From the NCBI GenBank assembly GCA_013339765.2, contig CM023448.1:327885441-327949440 (forward strand): 64,000 nt of DNA, written 5' to 3'. Each line of letters opens with the position of its first letter. Position 1 is the first letter of the stretch. A program made the translations under genes and the position numbers. Below are positions 56,591 through 64,000 of the stretch, piece by piece. Below the pieces are notes generated by a model. It ran no database searches. It was not told the origin of the DNA and worked only from the letters and a program-made list of their open reading frames with translations. Source of the DNA: Haemaphysalis longicornis (taxonomy: Eukaryota > Arthropoda > Arachnida > Ixodida > Ixodidae).

Positions 56591-56663
56591 CCCGCCGGTA
56601 GCGTAGTGGTTATCGCACCAGACCGTTATTCTGGAGGTCGTGGGTTCGATCCCACCCGGCGGG
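56591..56663 (+). tRNA. tRNA-like cloverleaf, type P, unit 2 (nominal GTT)
   Basis: Best-formed type P copy: acceptor CCCGCCG/CGGCGGG (7 perfect pairs), short D arm GCG/CGC, anticodon stem CCAGA/TCTGG, T stem GTGGG/CCCAC. A box TAGCGTAGTGG and B box GGTTCGATCCC both fit. Loop CCGTTAT would give anticodon GTT but has C33 instead of U33, so decoding function is doubtful. Confidence 0.5.
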
Positions 56664-57026
56664 CATTTTTTCCCACTTTCATTCTGACTCAAAAAATTCT
56701 TAATCTCTTCTATGACCCCCAAAACCTCCCCCTTTGCTTTTCGAGGTTTAATCTTGACTGCCAACCCTTATTTTCTGTATTAATTCACCAGCTTATTCCT
56801 GTTTTTCGCTACAGCGACGGGCCTCTGTTCTGGCAATCTTGGTGCCAAGGAAGCTTAAGAGGGTTCAAGCTGGTCGACCACTCTGACATGTAGACACTCG
56901 AGTCACGGCCCGGGGTTAAAAGAAGGTCCCCTTCACCCCGAGTAGTCCGAGTGGCGCTGGCTACCACCCCCAGCACGAAACAAAAATCCCTTACATAAAT
57001 AGCCTAGAAATGGAGGGGAAAATCGC

Positions 57027-57100
57027 CCCGCCGGTAGCGTAGTGGTTATTGCACCAGACCGGTATTCTGGAGGTCGTGGGTTCGGATCCCACCTGGCGGG
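57027..57100 (+). tRNA. tRNA-like cloverleaf, type P, unit 3
   Basis: Like unit 2, but with GGTTCGGATCC in the B box (one extra base in the T loop region) and one weakened acceptor pair (CTGGCGGG). Loop CCGGTAT with C33. Confidence 0.45.
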
Positions 57101-57477
57101 CATTTTTTCTCCACTTTCTTTCTTTCAAATTCTTTATCTATTTCAATGACCTACCACATCCTCCCCTTTGCTTTCCGAATTTCTTGACGGGCCACTCTTT
57201 TTCTGTGTTTTTCAACGAGCCCCTCATTTCCTATTCTATTCGCTACATGCATAGCCAGGGCCTCTGTTCTGGCAGTCTTGGTGCCATAGGAAGCTTAAGA
57301 GGGTTCAATGCTGGTCGACCACTCTTGACATGTCGTAGACACTCGAGTCACGGCCCGGGGGTTAAAAAGAAGGTCCCCTTCACCCCGAGTGGTCCGAGTG
57401 GCACTGGCTACCACCCCCAAGTGCAGGAAAGAAAAATACCTTAACATAAATACCCGAGAAAGTGGTGGGAAAACAGC

Positions 57478-57533
57478 CCCGCCGGTAGTATAGTGGTTAT
57501 CGCACCAGCCCGGGTATTCTGGAGGTCGTGGGT
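57478..57533 (+). pseudogene. tRNA-like core, unit 4, truncated
   Basis: It runs from CCCGCCGGTAGTATAGTGG to GGTCGTGGGT, where an inserted GC-rich element begins. The T arm and 3' acceptor are lost. Confidence 0.7.
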
Positions 57534-57849
57534 AGAGCACTGCACGGGCCCGGGCCGGCCCGAAAGCCCGGGCCCGCCCCGGGCCCGCGGGCCGGGCCGG
57601 GCCGCCCGAAGTCGATTATCGGCGGGCCCGGGCTCGGGCTTGAATTCATAGGCCCGGCCGTTAATAGTTCCGACGTGAAGTGTAGAAAAGAGCATAAAAT
57701 TGAATATTCTGAGTATACTTTTACGCGCTTCTTGATGTTAGTTGTACACATTGTTTTAAAAACGTGTTTTGCTAGGGCTGATAGTCACTATACTGTAACT
57801 TTAATGACATTTCATGTACTGCATCAAGATTTTATATTTTGGTGTATAA

Positions 57850-57999
57850 CATATCAAAGACACGGTTACAAGGAATACCCCAGCGGGGAAGGAATTAATT
57901 AAGCCATCCTGTAGCGGTGCACCTCATATCAAAGACACGGTTACAAGGAATACCCCAGCGGGGAAGGAATTAATTAAGCCACCCTGTAGCGGTGCACCT
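57850..57999 (+). repeat. 75-bp tandem duplication
   Basis: Two copies (57850-57924 and 57925-57999) differing at one position (CCATCC/CCACCC). Very recent duplication. Confidence 0.95.
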
Positions 58000-58039
58000 A
58001 TGTCTATGTACATGTGTTTACGATGTCGAACCAATCTAA

Positions 58040-58112
58040 GTGCGGCTGCCGTGGCTGGAAATCAAACTCGCGTGCTAGAGAAGCACCACCGCTTAACAAC
58101 CACTCCAGGGAA
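58040..58112 (-). repeat. degenerate tRNA-like SINE head
   Basis: The minus strand keeps a B-box-like AGTTTGATTTCC and CACGGCAGCCGCA, resembling the Ruka head/body junction. The A box is lost. Confidence 0.4.
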
Positions 58113-58654
58113 AATATTTCAACGCACGCACATACTCGTGGATTTAAAAATGGAGAGCAAGAAATTTCATTAATACCAACTTGTAACCGAAACAACCACA
58201 TGAAGTTGCCCAAAAGTCTGGTCATCAAAGGTGATGGTGTCTCTCGTGTAAGAATACGAGCTATTATTACGCCCATGTGGCGTGAACCGCAGACGGTGTG
58301 AGTACGTGTACTTTTAAACCCTTAATTTTTTTTCGTTACAATTGAGGGCGTGCTTGTACAGACTAGATGCTCCGTCTGATTTCCCGCTACGAAGACACTC
58401 GACCAAATATAATAAACAAATTTTCTTCAACGTCAAAGACCCGGCCTGGTCACACACATGCGGGCCCTCCCTAGGCTCAAAAAAAAAAAAAAGACAAGAC
58501 CGTGCCCGGGCTGGGCGTGGGCTTGAGACGACGGGCCCGGGCCGGGCCTGGGGTTGAGACACGGGCCCGGGCCGGGCCTGGGCTTGAGACGACAGGCCTG
58601 GGCCTGGCCCGGGCTTGGCTCACTTATGAATGCCCGGGCCCGGCCCTCGGAAGC

Positions 58655-58915
58655 AACGTCTCTTGAGGTTCTCGCCATCGTCCATGCCCTTCAGTCCTTT
58701 GCTTCTCTTCCCCTGTTCCCGAATACACAGTCTTTTCTGACTCTCACGCCGCTATTATACACATACAAAATCGCTCACTACCTTCTATCCTTCAACAGGA
58801 GGTCGAACGAGCGGTCTCCGCTCTACAGCCATCCATCGTTTTCCTCCGTTGGGTCCCTGGACATTCCGGGATTGACGGCGAAAGAGTTGGCGCATCAACT
58901 CGCCCGCGAAACTCT
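58655..58915 (+). pseudogene. LINE RNase H fragment
   Basis: Frames read TSLEVLAIVHALQSF, then VFSDSHAAIIHIQNRSLPSILQ, then FLRWVPGHSGIDG, and after a shift KELAHQLARE. The conserved Glu, Asp (SDSHAA) and His (PGHSGI) of RNase H are visible. Two frameshifts. It runs straight into satellite unit 5 at about 58917 within CCACTCTCGCCATGTCGTAGG. Confidence 0.8.
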
Positions 58916-58916
58916 T

Positions 58917-59318
58917 CACCACTCTCGCCATGTCGTAGGCACTGCAGTCACGGCCGGGGAGTTAAAAAGAAGGTCCCCTTCACCCCGAGTAGTCCGAGTG
59001 GCGCTGGCTGCCACCCCCCCCCCCCCCCCAAGCGCAGCAAACAAAAATACCTTAACATAAATACCCCAGAAAGTGGAGGGCAAATAGCCCCGCCGGTAGC
59101 GTAGTGGTCATCGCACCAGATGCGTAATCTGGAGGTCGTGGGTCGGATCCCACCAGGCGGGCATTATTTCTTCCCCTTTCTTTCTGTCTTTCCTAATTCC
59201 TTATCTGTTTCAATGACCTACCACATCCTCCCCTTTGCTTTCCGAGGTTTTCTTGACTGCCAACCTTTATTTCTGTATTAATTCAACGAGCCCCTCATTT
59301 CCCATTGGGATTCGCTAT
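58917..59318 (+). repeat. plus-strand tRNA-unit satellite, unit 5
   Basis: Same order of blocks as units 2-4, with a C15 expansion at 59016-59030. It ends at a (TA)n tract just after CGAGCCCCTCATTTCCCATT. Confidence 0.8.
59089..59161 (+). tRNA. tRNA-like cloverleaf, type P, unit 5 (nominal CGT)
   Basis: Acceptor CCCGCCG against AGGCGGG, A box TAGCGTAGTGG. The anticodon stem CCAGA/TCTGG is kept, but the loop is TGCGTAA, different from units 1-4 while still lacking U33. The B box is damaged (GGGTCGGATCC). Confidence 0.45.
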
Positions 59319-59356
59319 GTATATATATATATATACTATTACATATATATATTATA

Positions 59357-59391
<35 letters not shown>
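59319..59391. repeat. (TA)n tract at the right edge of the array
   Basis: Interrupted TA repeat joining satellite unit 5 to the Penelope-like inverted repeat. Confidence 0.9.
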
Positions 59392-59393
<2 letters not shown>

Positions 59394-59444
59394 AAAAGTG
59401 GAGTCCGACGCACGTCTCAAAAAACAAAAATAAAAAGGTTTTCT

Positions 59445-59476
59445 GACGTTTCGACCGGAGGACCAGTCTTCATCGG
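59445..59476 (-). ncRNA. hammerhead-ribozyme-like core, minus strand
   Basis: On the minus strand: CCGATGA, helix II GACTGG/CCGGTC (6 pairs, one G-T) with loop TCCT, then GAAACGTC. Better helix II than the plus-strand copy, with the same defect in CTGATGA. Confidence 0.5.
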
Positions 59477-59481
59477 TTACT

Positions 59482-59513
59482 CCGATGAAGGCTAATCCTC
59501 CAGTCGAAACGTC
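59482..59513 (+). ncRNA. hammerhead-ribozyme-like core, plus strand
   Basis: CCGATGA, a short helix II (GGCT...CAGTC with two mismatches near the loop) and GAAACGTC follow the order of a hammerhead core. The canonical CTGATGA is one base off (T4 changed or lost), so cleavage is probably impaired. Confidence 0.45.
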
Positions 59514-59559
59514 AGTAACCCCCCTTTTTTTGAGACGTACAGCGGACTCCACTTTTTCA

Positions 59560-60060
59560 TATACCTTTGGACCACTGGAAACTTTTCTTACTCGATCGTA
59601 TATATATGGGTCTTCTTATATGTGTACTTTGGTACCACGACCCACAATGGAGAGGCGTGATGGATGTATGTTGTGTTCGTGAGTTGGTTTCGCCCAAATG
59701 CCACCCGCAAACTAACGTTTGTCTCAGCGTAAGTTCTTTTAGTGGAGTCCCGCAAAGCTCTTCGCATAAACAGCTCCGTAAGTCTTCGACCGCCAATGCA
59801 CTGTTTGACTTTCTATGAAGCGGTTCGCCCACTGCCATGTGCCCTCTTCGAAGCCACTTATGACGCCATCTTGTTCGAGCTTCCCTCTGAAGGCGCCAAC
59901 CCTCTTGAATGGTCGACGCGAGAAGGAGGGAAACAAGGCAGTATTGAGGTACTGCAAACGCGCGCGCTTTTTATTGCCAGCCGGCCAAAGAAGTAGGAAA
60001 GGAGCGTCAACCACGCGTTCAATCCCCGCTTTTCTGATTGTCGACAATCTTTGCTCTTGA
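59560..60060. other. unassigned sequence
   Basis: No gene recognised. Confidence 0.35.
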
Positions 60061-61000
60061 CTAAACCGGATCCACCGGGGCGCGGACGGCACCGGCCACC
60101 GAGGCGGTTTTGCATCGGCTCGCTACCACATAACAGCCGCGTCGCCGCCTCCTGCCAATGGGAACGGTTTTCCCAGGGGACGCGAGGCCCTCGCTCTCAC
60201 GAGGGGGCGAGAGAGATTGTCGCCTAAACGCGCCGGCACTCAGTGTGCGCGCCCGCGCAGCGATGGAGGTTAGCCACCAGCCATGGGAATGACTAGCCGG
60301 GAAGCGCGGCAAATGCCGATGCAGCAGCAGCAGCAGCAGCTATAAACGTTGGCAGCGTCGACGCTCCATAAAGGTTTCGCGGGGGCCCGTCCCGCGGGAT
60401 CTCGCAATTACGCCGCCATTAAGGCGAGCGGGGCCCGTGGCCAACCCCGGCTTTGTCGACGCCGCGCTGCTCCGCTCGGTGAATGCATGTGGAGCGGGGA
60501 AGGGGAGGAGGCGAAACCCGACACCGGCGATCGGGTTTCTCCGTGGGGCCCCAATCAGGACTCTTGTCGGCCGGCGCCCATCCGTGGCGGGCCGGACAAA
60601 CAGGCCTGATTGAGCGCCCCTGCAGCCATCCCAATTACACTAATGGCGGCGCCGGGGGCAGATGCGCCGCGGCCAGGTGGGGCGCGCAGAATGGGCTGCC
60701 CCTGCGGCGGCAGGCGCCCGTTTAGCGCGAGCTGCCTCCGAGGTGCCGCGGCTGCCTTTGAGCCGAAGACGGAACGAGGCCGTCACGGACCGCCGCCGAC
60801 CGCCCCTCCGCGGCGGGGAGGAGTCGCCGGCCGGCGGCAGCAGCCAGGTACACTTCCGCACACGGCCCCGCTCCTGGCCGCCGAGGGTTCGGGGCGGGCC
60901 CCGCGCTCTCCGGCCCCCTCGAGTACGGCCCCCCGTCCTCGCCCGGGGGAGCGACCGTGCCTCGGGGTTGCGTGCAAGGCGCATCTGGGATAAGTAATTG
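60060..61000. other. GC-rich, CpG-dense stretch without recognised gene
   Basis: (CAG)6-7 at 60322-60340, then strongly GC-rich DNA with isolated TTAATTG, CAATTACACTAATGG and CCCCAATCAGG sites. Open frames exist on both strands because stops are rare in such DNA. None shows a domain. It may be CpG-type regulatory or untranslated sequence. Confidence 0.3.
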
Positions 61001-62500
61001 TGAGAATGTCCCATAGCCGTTACCAGAGGCTTGGAATTGGATGCAGATCCTACAAAAAGGACGACGAGGCGAGACCAAAGTGTGCGACGTGCAATACCGA
61101 CGACGCAAATGAAATAGAAAGGTTACATACGAGGTACTGGACAATGGTATTTTAAATGGTCTACTTAGCAAAGACTCAAAGATTATTGTCCTTTTTGGGG
61201 CATTCTTTTGCACATTGCACTGAGAAAACTATATATACGCTATGTGCTTCAACAACAACGGTTCATGCAACGTAGCTGAATTCTAAAGGTACCTATTTAG
61301 GAGTAAGGCTTTAGTAGACACGATGTTATGTTAACCGCAATTAATAATCAAATCTTATATTGAGAATCACTTAGCCTCCCCCCTTCCCTCCTCTTTTCCA
61401 AAACCAGCGCGCAGCATACAAGACCCACAACGACGGCCATTTTCATCTGCAGCTGGGCCACCATTATGAATTGCATGTTCAAACTGGGTGAGCTCTACCA
61501 TTATTTCACGTAGCAGTAAAAAATCTGCCACGTGATCACTGATCATCCACGGTCGGTTGCGATTAGTTTGCAACTGTGGGTGAGCTTGCCTAAGGTTGAA
61601 GCTGACTGACAAACGTCGCTTAAACAGGTCAACACACCTTCTGTGTTGCAATGACGCGCCAGAAGTGCACGTAGGGGGACAATTATGGTAAGTTCACATT
61701 CCCCTTTTGGTAAGTCTCCTCCGTCGATGAAGGTGGATATAAACGATCGTTTTGACTACTAGCTGTGCACGCGTCAGTGAGGACGTATGATGGTTTACCT
61801 AGAAGTTTTCCGGCCAATCTCCTGTGCCTACGACAATGGCAATTACGGCAACAATTTGACGGTTTACCTTCTTCGGCAATCTCCTGCCTTTTAAAAGGTC
61901 ACCAACAACACCGAAACGTGGAACGGGAGCCCTTGCGGTGGTGGCCAGTGCCCGACTCATACTTGCGAAATTCGTAACGCCAGCGATACGCTATACTAGC
62001 CGCCCACCTCCGCACTATGCGAGAGTCGATTTGTTTTTAACCCGACTATAATGGCTGTGAACAAGCCCACAATTCACATACATGCTGTGGCCGGACAATC
62101 TGAACAATCTTTTTTCCCTTCGCCCTTTAATTCTCCATGAGCGCCTGACATGATTTCTACTTGACCAAGTTGACGACCGACCTCTAAAAAATAAAACCAC
62201 ATAGAACCATGGATATGCGTACTTTCTTGGACATTGCGTATACAAAACAGCAGCCTATTAATCACCGTTAAATAAATGGCGGATTCCGACTGATAACTCG
62301 GTTTCACATTTTCATTCGACGCCCTACCCAAACAACCGTCACGGCGGTGCATGATACGTTGTGGGAACCTTGTCGTAGCGGGCGGGGACCGACACATTTT
62401 CGTCGTGATTGCGCCAAGGACCCAGGAAGTAGTCGCAAAGCTCATGTGTACCTGTTCTGTTACGAAGCTACTGTGTGTGCCCATGCTGCAGCTCCCACAA
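61001..62500. other. unassigned; diffuse repeat at 61785-61890
   Basis: GGTTTACCT...GGCAATCTCCTG occurs twice, about 75 bases apart. A minus-strand frame at 61367-61651 has a CGSCML Cys pair but no assignable domain. Confidence 0.35.
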
Positions 62501-63195
62501 GCGCGAGACACATGGACGACTGGTGCATGCGATTCGCATGCGACTGATCGTTACGATTGATCGTTAGGACCGGTTTTGGCGTCGTTCGCTGGTCGGAGGA
62601 GGCTCACGACGTGCGACTGGCAAGCCAGATGCAGTCGTGCCATCGTTGCGATTGTCGTGCGGCCACAGCCAATGAGAGCCCGAAGGTGTCATCGCGGAGA
62701 AAGTTTCTTTCAAAGCCCCGAGGAGGCGCCAGTGGCAATTCCGAGTATCTTGGGAAGAAGGGGAGGGGGGGAGGCGCAGCTCTGCGCCGGCGCCGCCGCC
62801 TACCCGTGCGCTCTCCGCCTGGTAGACACATGTTGCCAGCGGTACCAACAGCATGGACGAGCGGAATCATGGGTGCTAAATGTTCCCACACCGCTGTACT
62901 GAACACATAAAAATGCAATGTATAACGTAATACCACTATTAATTTCCACTTCAAATTGACAAATGTTTTCTTTTCCTGCTCGTATTTCTCTTGCACATAT
63001 CCAAATCGGTCTTGAGTGCGCCTAAACAGGGAGGCAGCCATGGAGCAAAAACAGTGGGCGGAGCGACGCCGACGACGCATCGCACGCGCGCATCGGACCA
63101 TGTGTCGCAAATTCACGCGTACGACTAGTCGTAGCGACAGTCGTAACGATCAGTCCTTGCGAATCGCATGCACCAATCGTCCATGTGTCTTGCGC
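62501..63195. mobile_element. ~695-bp terminal-inverted-repeat element, non-autonomous
   Basis: Left end 62501-62556 and right end 63141-63195 are inverted copies, with GACACATGGACGA and TGGTGCATGCGATTCGCA shared and GACTGATCGTTACGA continuing inward. About 48 of 55 bases match. The interior has no transposase frame. Target-site duplication not determined. The superfamily is unknown. Confidence 0.7.
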
Positions 63196-64000
63196 TAAAA
63201 GCCAGCCCCCGTGCATCCCTTGCAGTATGAGGGGGAGCGGCCATCCCGCTCCGCGTGAGTCGTCAGCAGCTGTCAAGAATAGAGGGGCACGGGCGCCACT
63301 GACCCGGACCGACGGTAACACAAAGGCAGACACCGGCACATGCATTCCTGGTAACTAGTATCCCGGCGTAATTTAGAAAGAGAAAAAAAAGGAAGGTTAT
63401 AACCAGTAGAAAGAGTATATGGGAGTTGCCTCACCTTTTGAAGACGGATGCCTGCCATCGCGAATTTAACTGGAAATATATCGTTTTGGCCGTGTGCAGG
63501 TAGGCGATCAAAGAATGGCGCGAAGAGTGGAAGCTCAACTCGTAAAGCACCGAAAGTATACGGTCTGCTCGTTGCGTATACTGTTTTCGCACACGCGCTG
63601 GTGCTGGGCGCCAACCTTTTAAAGGCTATGAAGCACGGCATTCCTTTGTGCGCCGGCAAGCGCTGACAAAATCGGGTGAGGGATTAATGGCCGGCAAGAA
63701 AAGCGCGCTCCCGTATCCCTCGGGAGGTTATGCCGCCAGGGCTAAATCTCTTCGTCCGCGAGGCTTCTCGACGTGTATTGAGCACTTTTTTTTTTCTTCC
63801 TTGGCGCATCGCGGCGCCCTTTGTGGGCGCGGCTCTAAAGAGAGATGCGCGTCGATGACTGCGGCTGCAGGCTCGAGCAGGAGGTTGACAGATTGGCGAC
63901 CGCAACCTGAACAGGCTCGAGCTCGCGAGCCGGCGGCCGGATTTATAGCGTGCCGGCCGGAACTCTGGACTCAACAGGTCCGACGCGAGCCACACTGCGG
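63196..64000. other. unassigned, GC-rich toward the end
   Basis: T10 at 63786-63795 and GAGCTCGCGAGCCGGCGGCCGG near 63918. No gene recognised. Confidence 0.35.

Larger units (their letters stand above)
55146..57533 (+). repeat. plus-strand tRNA-unit satellite, units 1-4
   Basis: The shared marker CTTCACCCCG lies at about 55149, 56496, 56931 and 57379. Units 2-3-4 are direct tandem copies with periods of about 435 and 448 bp. Each has, in order: GGTCCCCTTCACCCCG, AGTGGCGCTGGCTACCACC, a tRNA-like core, a T-rich stretch, CCTCCCCTTTGCTTTCCGAGG, CGAGCCCCTCATT, GGGCCTCTGTTCTGGCA and TGGTCGACCACTC. Unit 1 is separated from unit 2 by an ~890-bp insertion (55464-56355). Unit 4 is cut at 57533 by another insertion. 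Confidence 0.85.
57534..58640. mobile_element. GC-rich-ended insertion in unit 4
   Basis: It opens with AGAGCACTGCACGGGCCCGGG and ~110 bases of CCCGGGCC-type sequence, followed by ordinary AT-rich DNA. It closes with four tandem ~30-bp GGGCCCGGGCCGGGCCTGGGCTTGAGAC-type units (58502-58620). The GCACGGGC start resembles some hAT-like non-autonomous elements, but ends do not pair as clean inverted repeats and no transposase is present. Confidence 0.5.
59393..59557. mobile_element. Penelope-like terminal inverted repeat
   Basis: Arms 59393-59476 and 59482-59557 begin and end with AAAAAGTGGAGTCC (or its complement). They share CTGACGTTTCGAC and CTTCATCGG and are separated by TTACT. TTTCGAC...GGTCCTCC...TGATGAAG-type sequence is characteristic of Penelope-like element terminal repeats, which are known to encode hammerhead ribozymes. 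No Penelope reverse transcriptase is nearby. Confidence 0.65.

Noticed and set aside
54532..59161. Functional tRNA genes (Arg, Asn or Thr by nominal anticodon)
   Set aside because: All lack U33 and sit inside satellite units. Kept as tRNA-like features at moderate confidence rather than called as decoding tRNAs.
61367..61651. Possible piggyBac C-terminal Cys-rich domain
   Set aside because: Only one CGSC pair is visible. The expected remaining cysteines and upstream DDE region are absent.

Overview
This is eukaryotic nuclear DNA and almost certainly comes from a hard tick (Ixodidae). The main evidence is three copies of a tRNA-derived SINE that I recognise as Ruka, a family described from ixodid ticks. 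They have a tRNA-like head with A and B boxes, a conserved block ending in GATCCCCAGGTGGTC, and a (CAAT)n tail. CR1-like, RTE-like and RNase-H-bearing LINE fragments, a hAT remnant and many short inverted-repeat elements fit an arachnid genome full of old transposons. There are no operons, no bacterial-type genes, no CRISPR array, no rRNA, and no host protein gene I can name. Nearly every long open frame is either an opposite-strand shadow or a broken transposon gene.

Layout. 1-10 kb: mostly unassigned sequence with a foldback element (1.99-2.11 kb), an internally deleted hAT transposon with a BED finger (2.94-3.34 kb), a 5'-truncated Ruka (4.39-4.58 kb) and microsatellites. 10.27-14.4 kb: the best-preserved mobile element, a CR1-type LINE on the minus strand. 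Its ORF1 has a PHD finger and coiled coil, its ORF2 has endonuclease and reverse transcriptase, and a full-length Ruka has inserted into ORF2 with a perfect 14-bp target-site duplication. 15.6-23.9 kb: fragments of at least four more LINEs, a large inverted repeat (20.15-20.36 kb), a protein-like ORF at 22.6-22.9 kb and a Ruka whose tail has grown into 28 tetranucleotide repeats. 24-27 kb: GC-rich sequence with a TATA-like site. 27.8-35.8 kb: RTE remnants, a dispersed GC-rich repeat family with a nested inverted-repeat element, an unassigned 166-codon ORF, and a LINE split by a 223-bp Tc1/mariner-like MITE.

36-53 kb is repeat-poor in appearance. It holds a LINE 3' end, a 770-bp terminal-inverted-repeat element, a degenerate GCGGCC-rich array, an RTE 3' end, three ~150-bp tandem monomers, a few perfect palindromes and a (GT)n tract. 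53.7-59.6 kb is the most unusual part. Tandem ~440-480 bp units each carry a tRNA-like cloverleaf, first in minus and then in plus orientation, separated and bounded by (TA)n tracts and split by other insertions. It ends in a Penelope-like inverted repeat with hammerhead-ribozyme-like cores on both strands. 60-64 kb is a GC-rich region followed by a ~695-bp terminal-inverted-repeat element.

No pathway or operon can be read here. The organising principle is nested transposition: SINE into LINE, MITE into LINE, MITE into GC-rich repeat, and GC-rich element into tRNA-unit satellite. No searches could be run. Family names rest on motifs read by eye.
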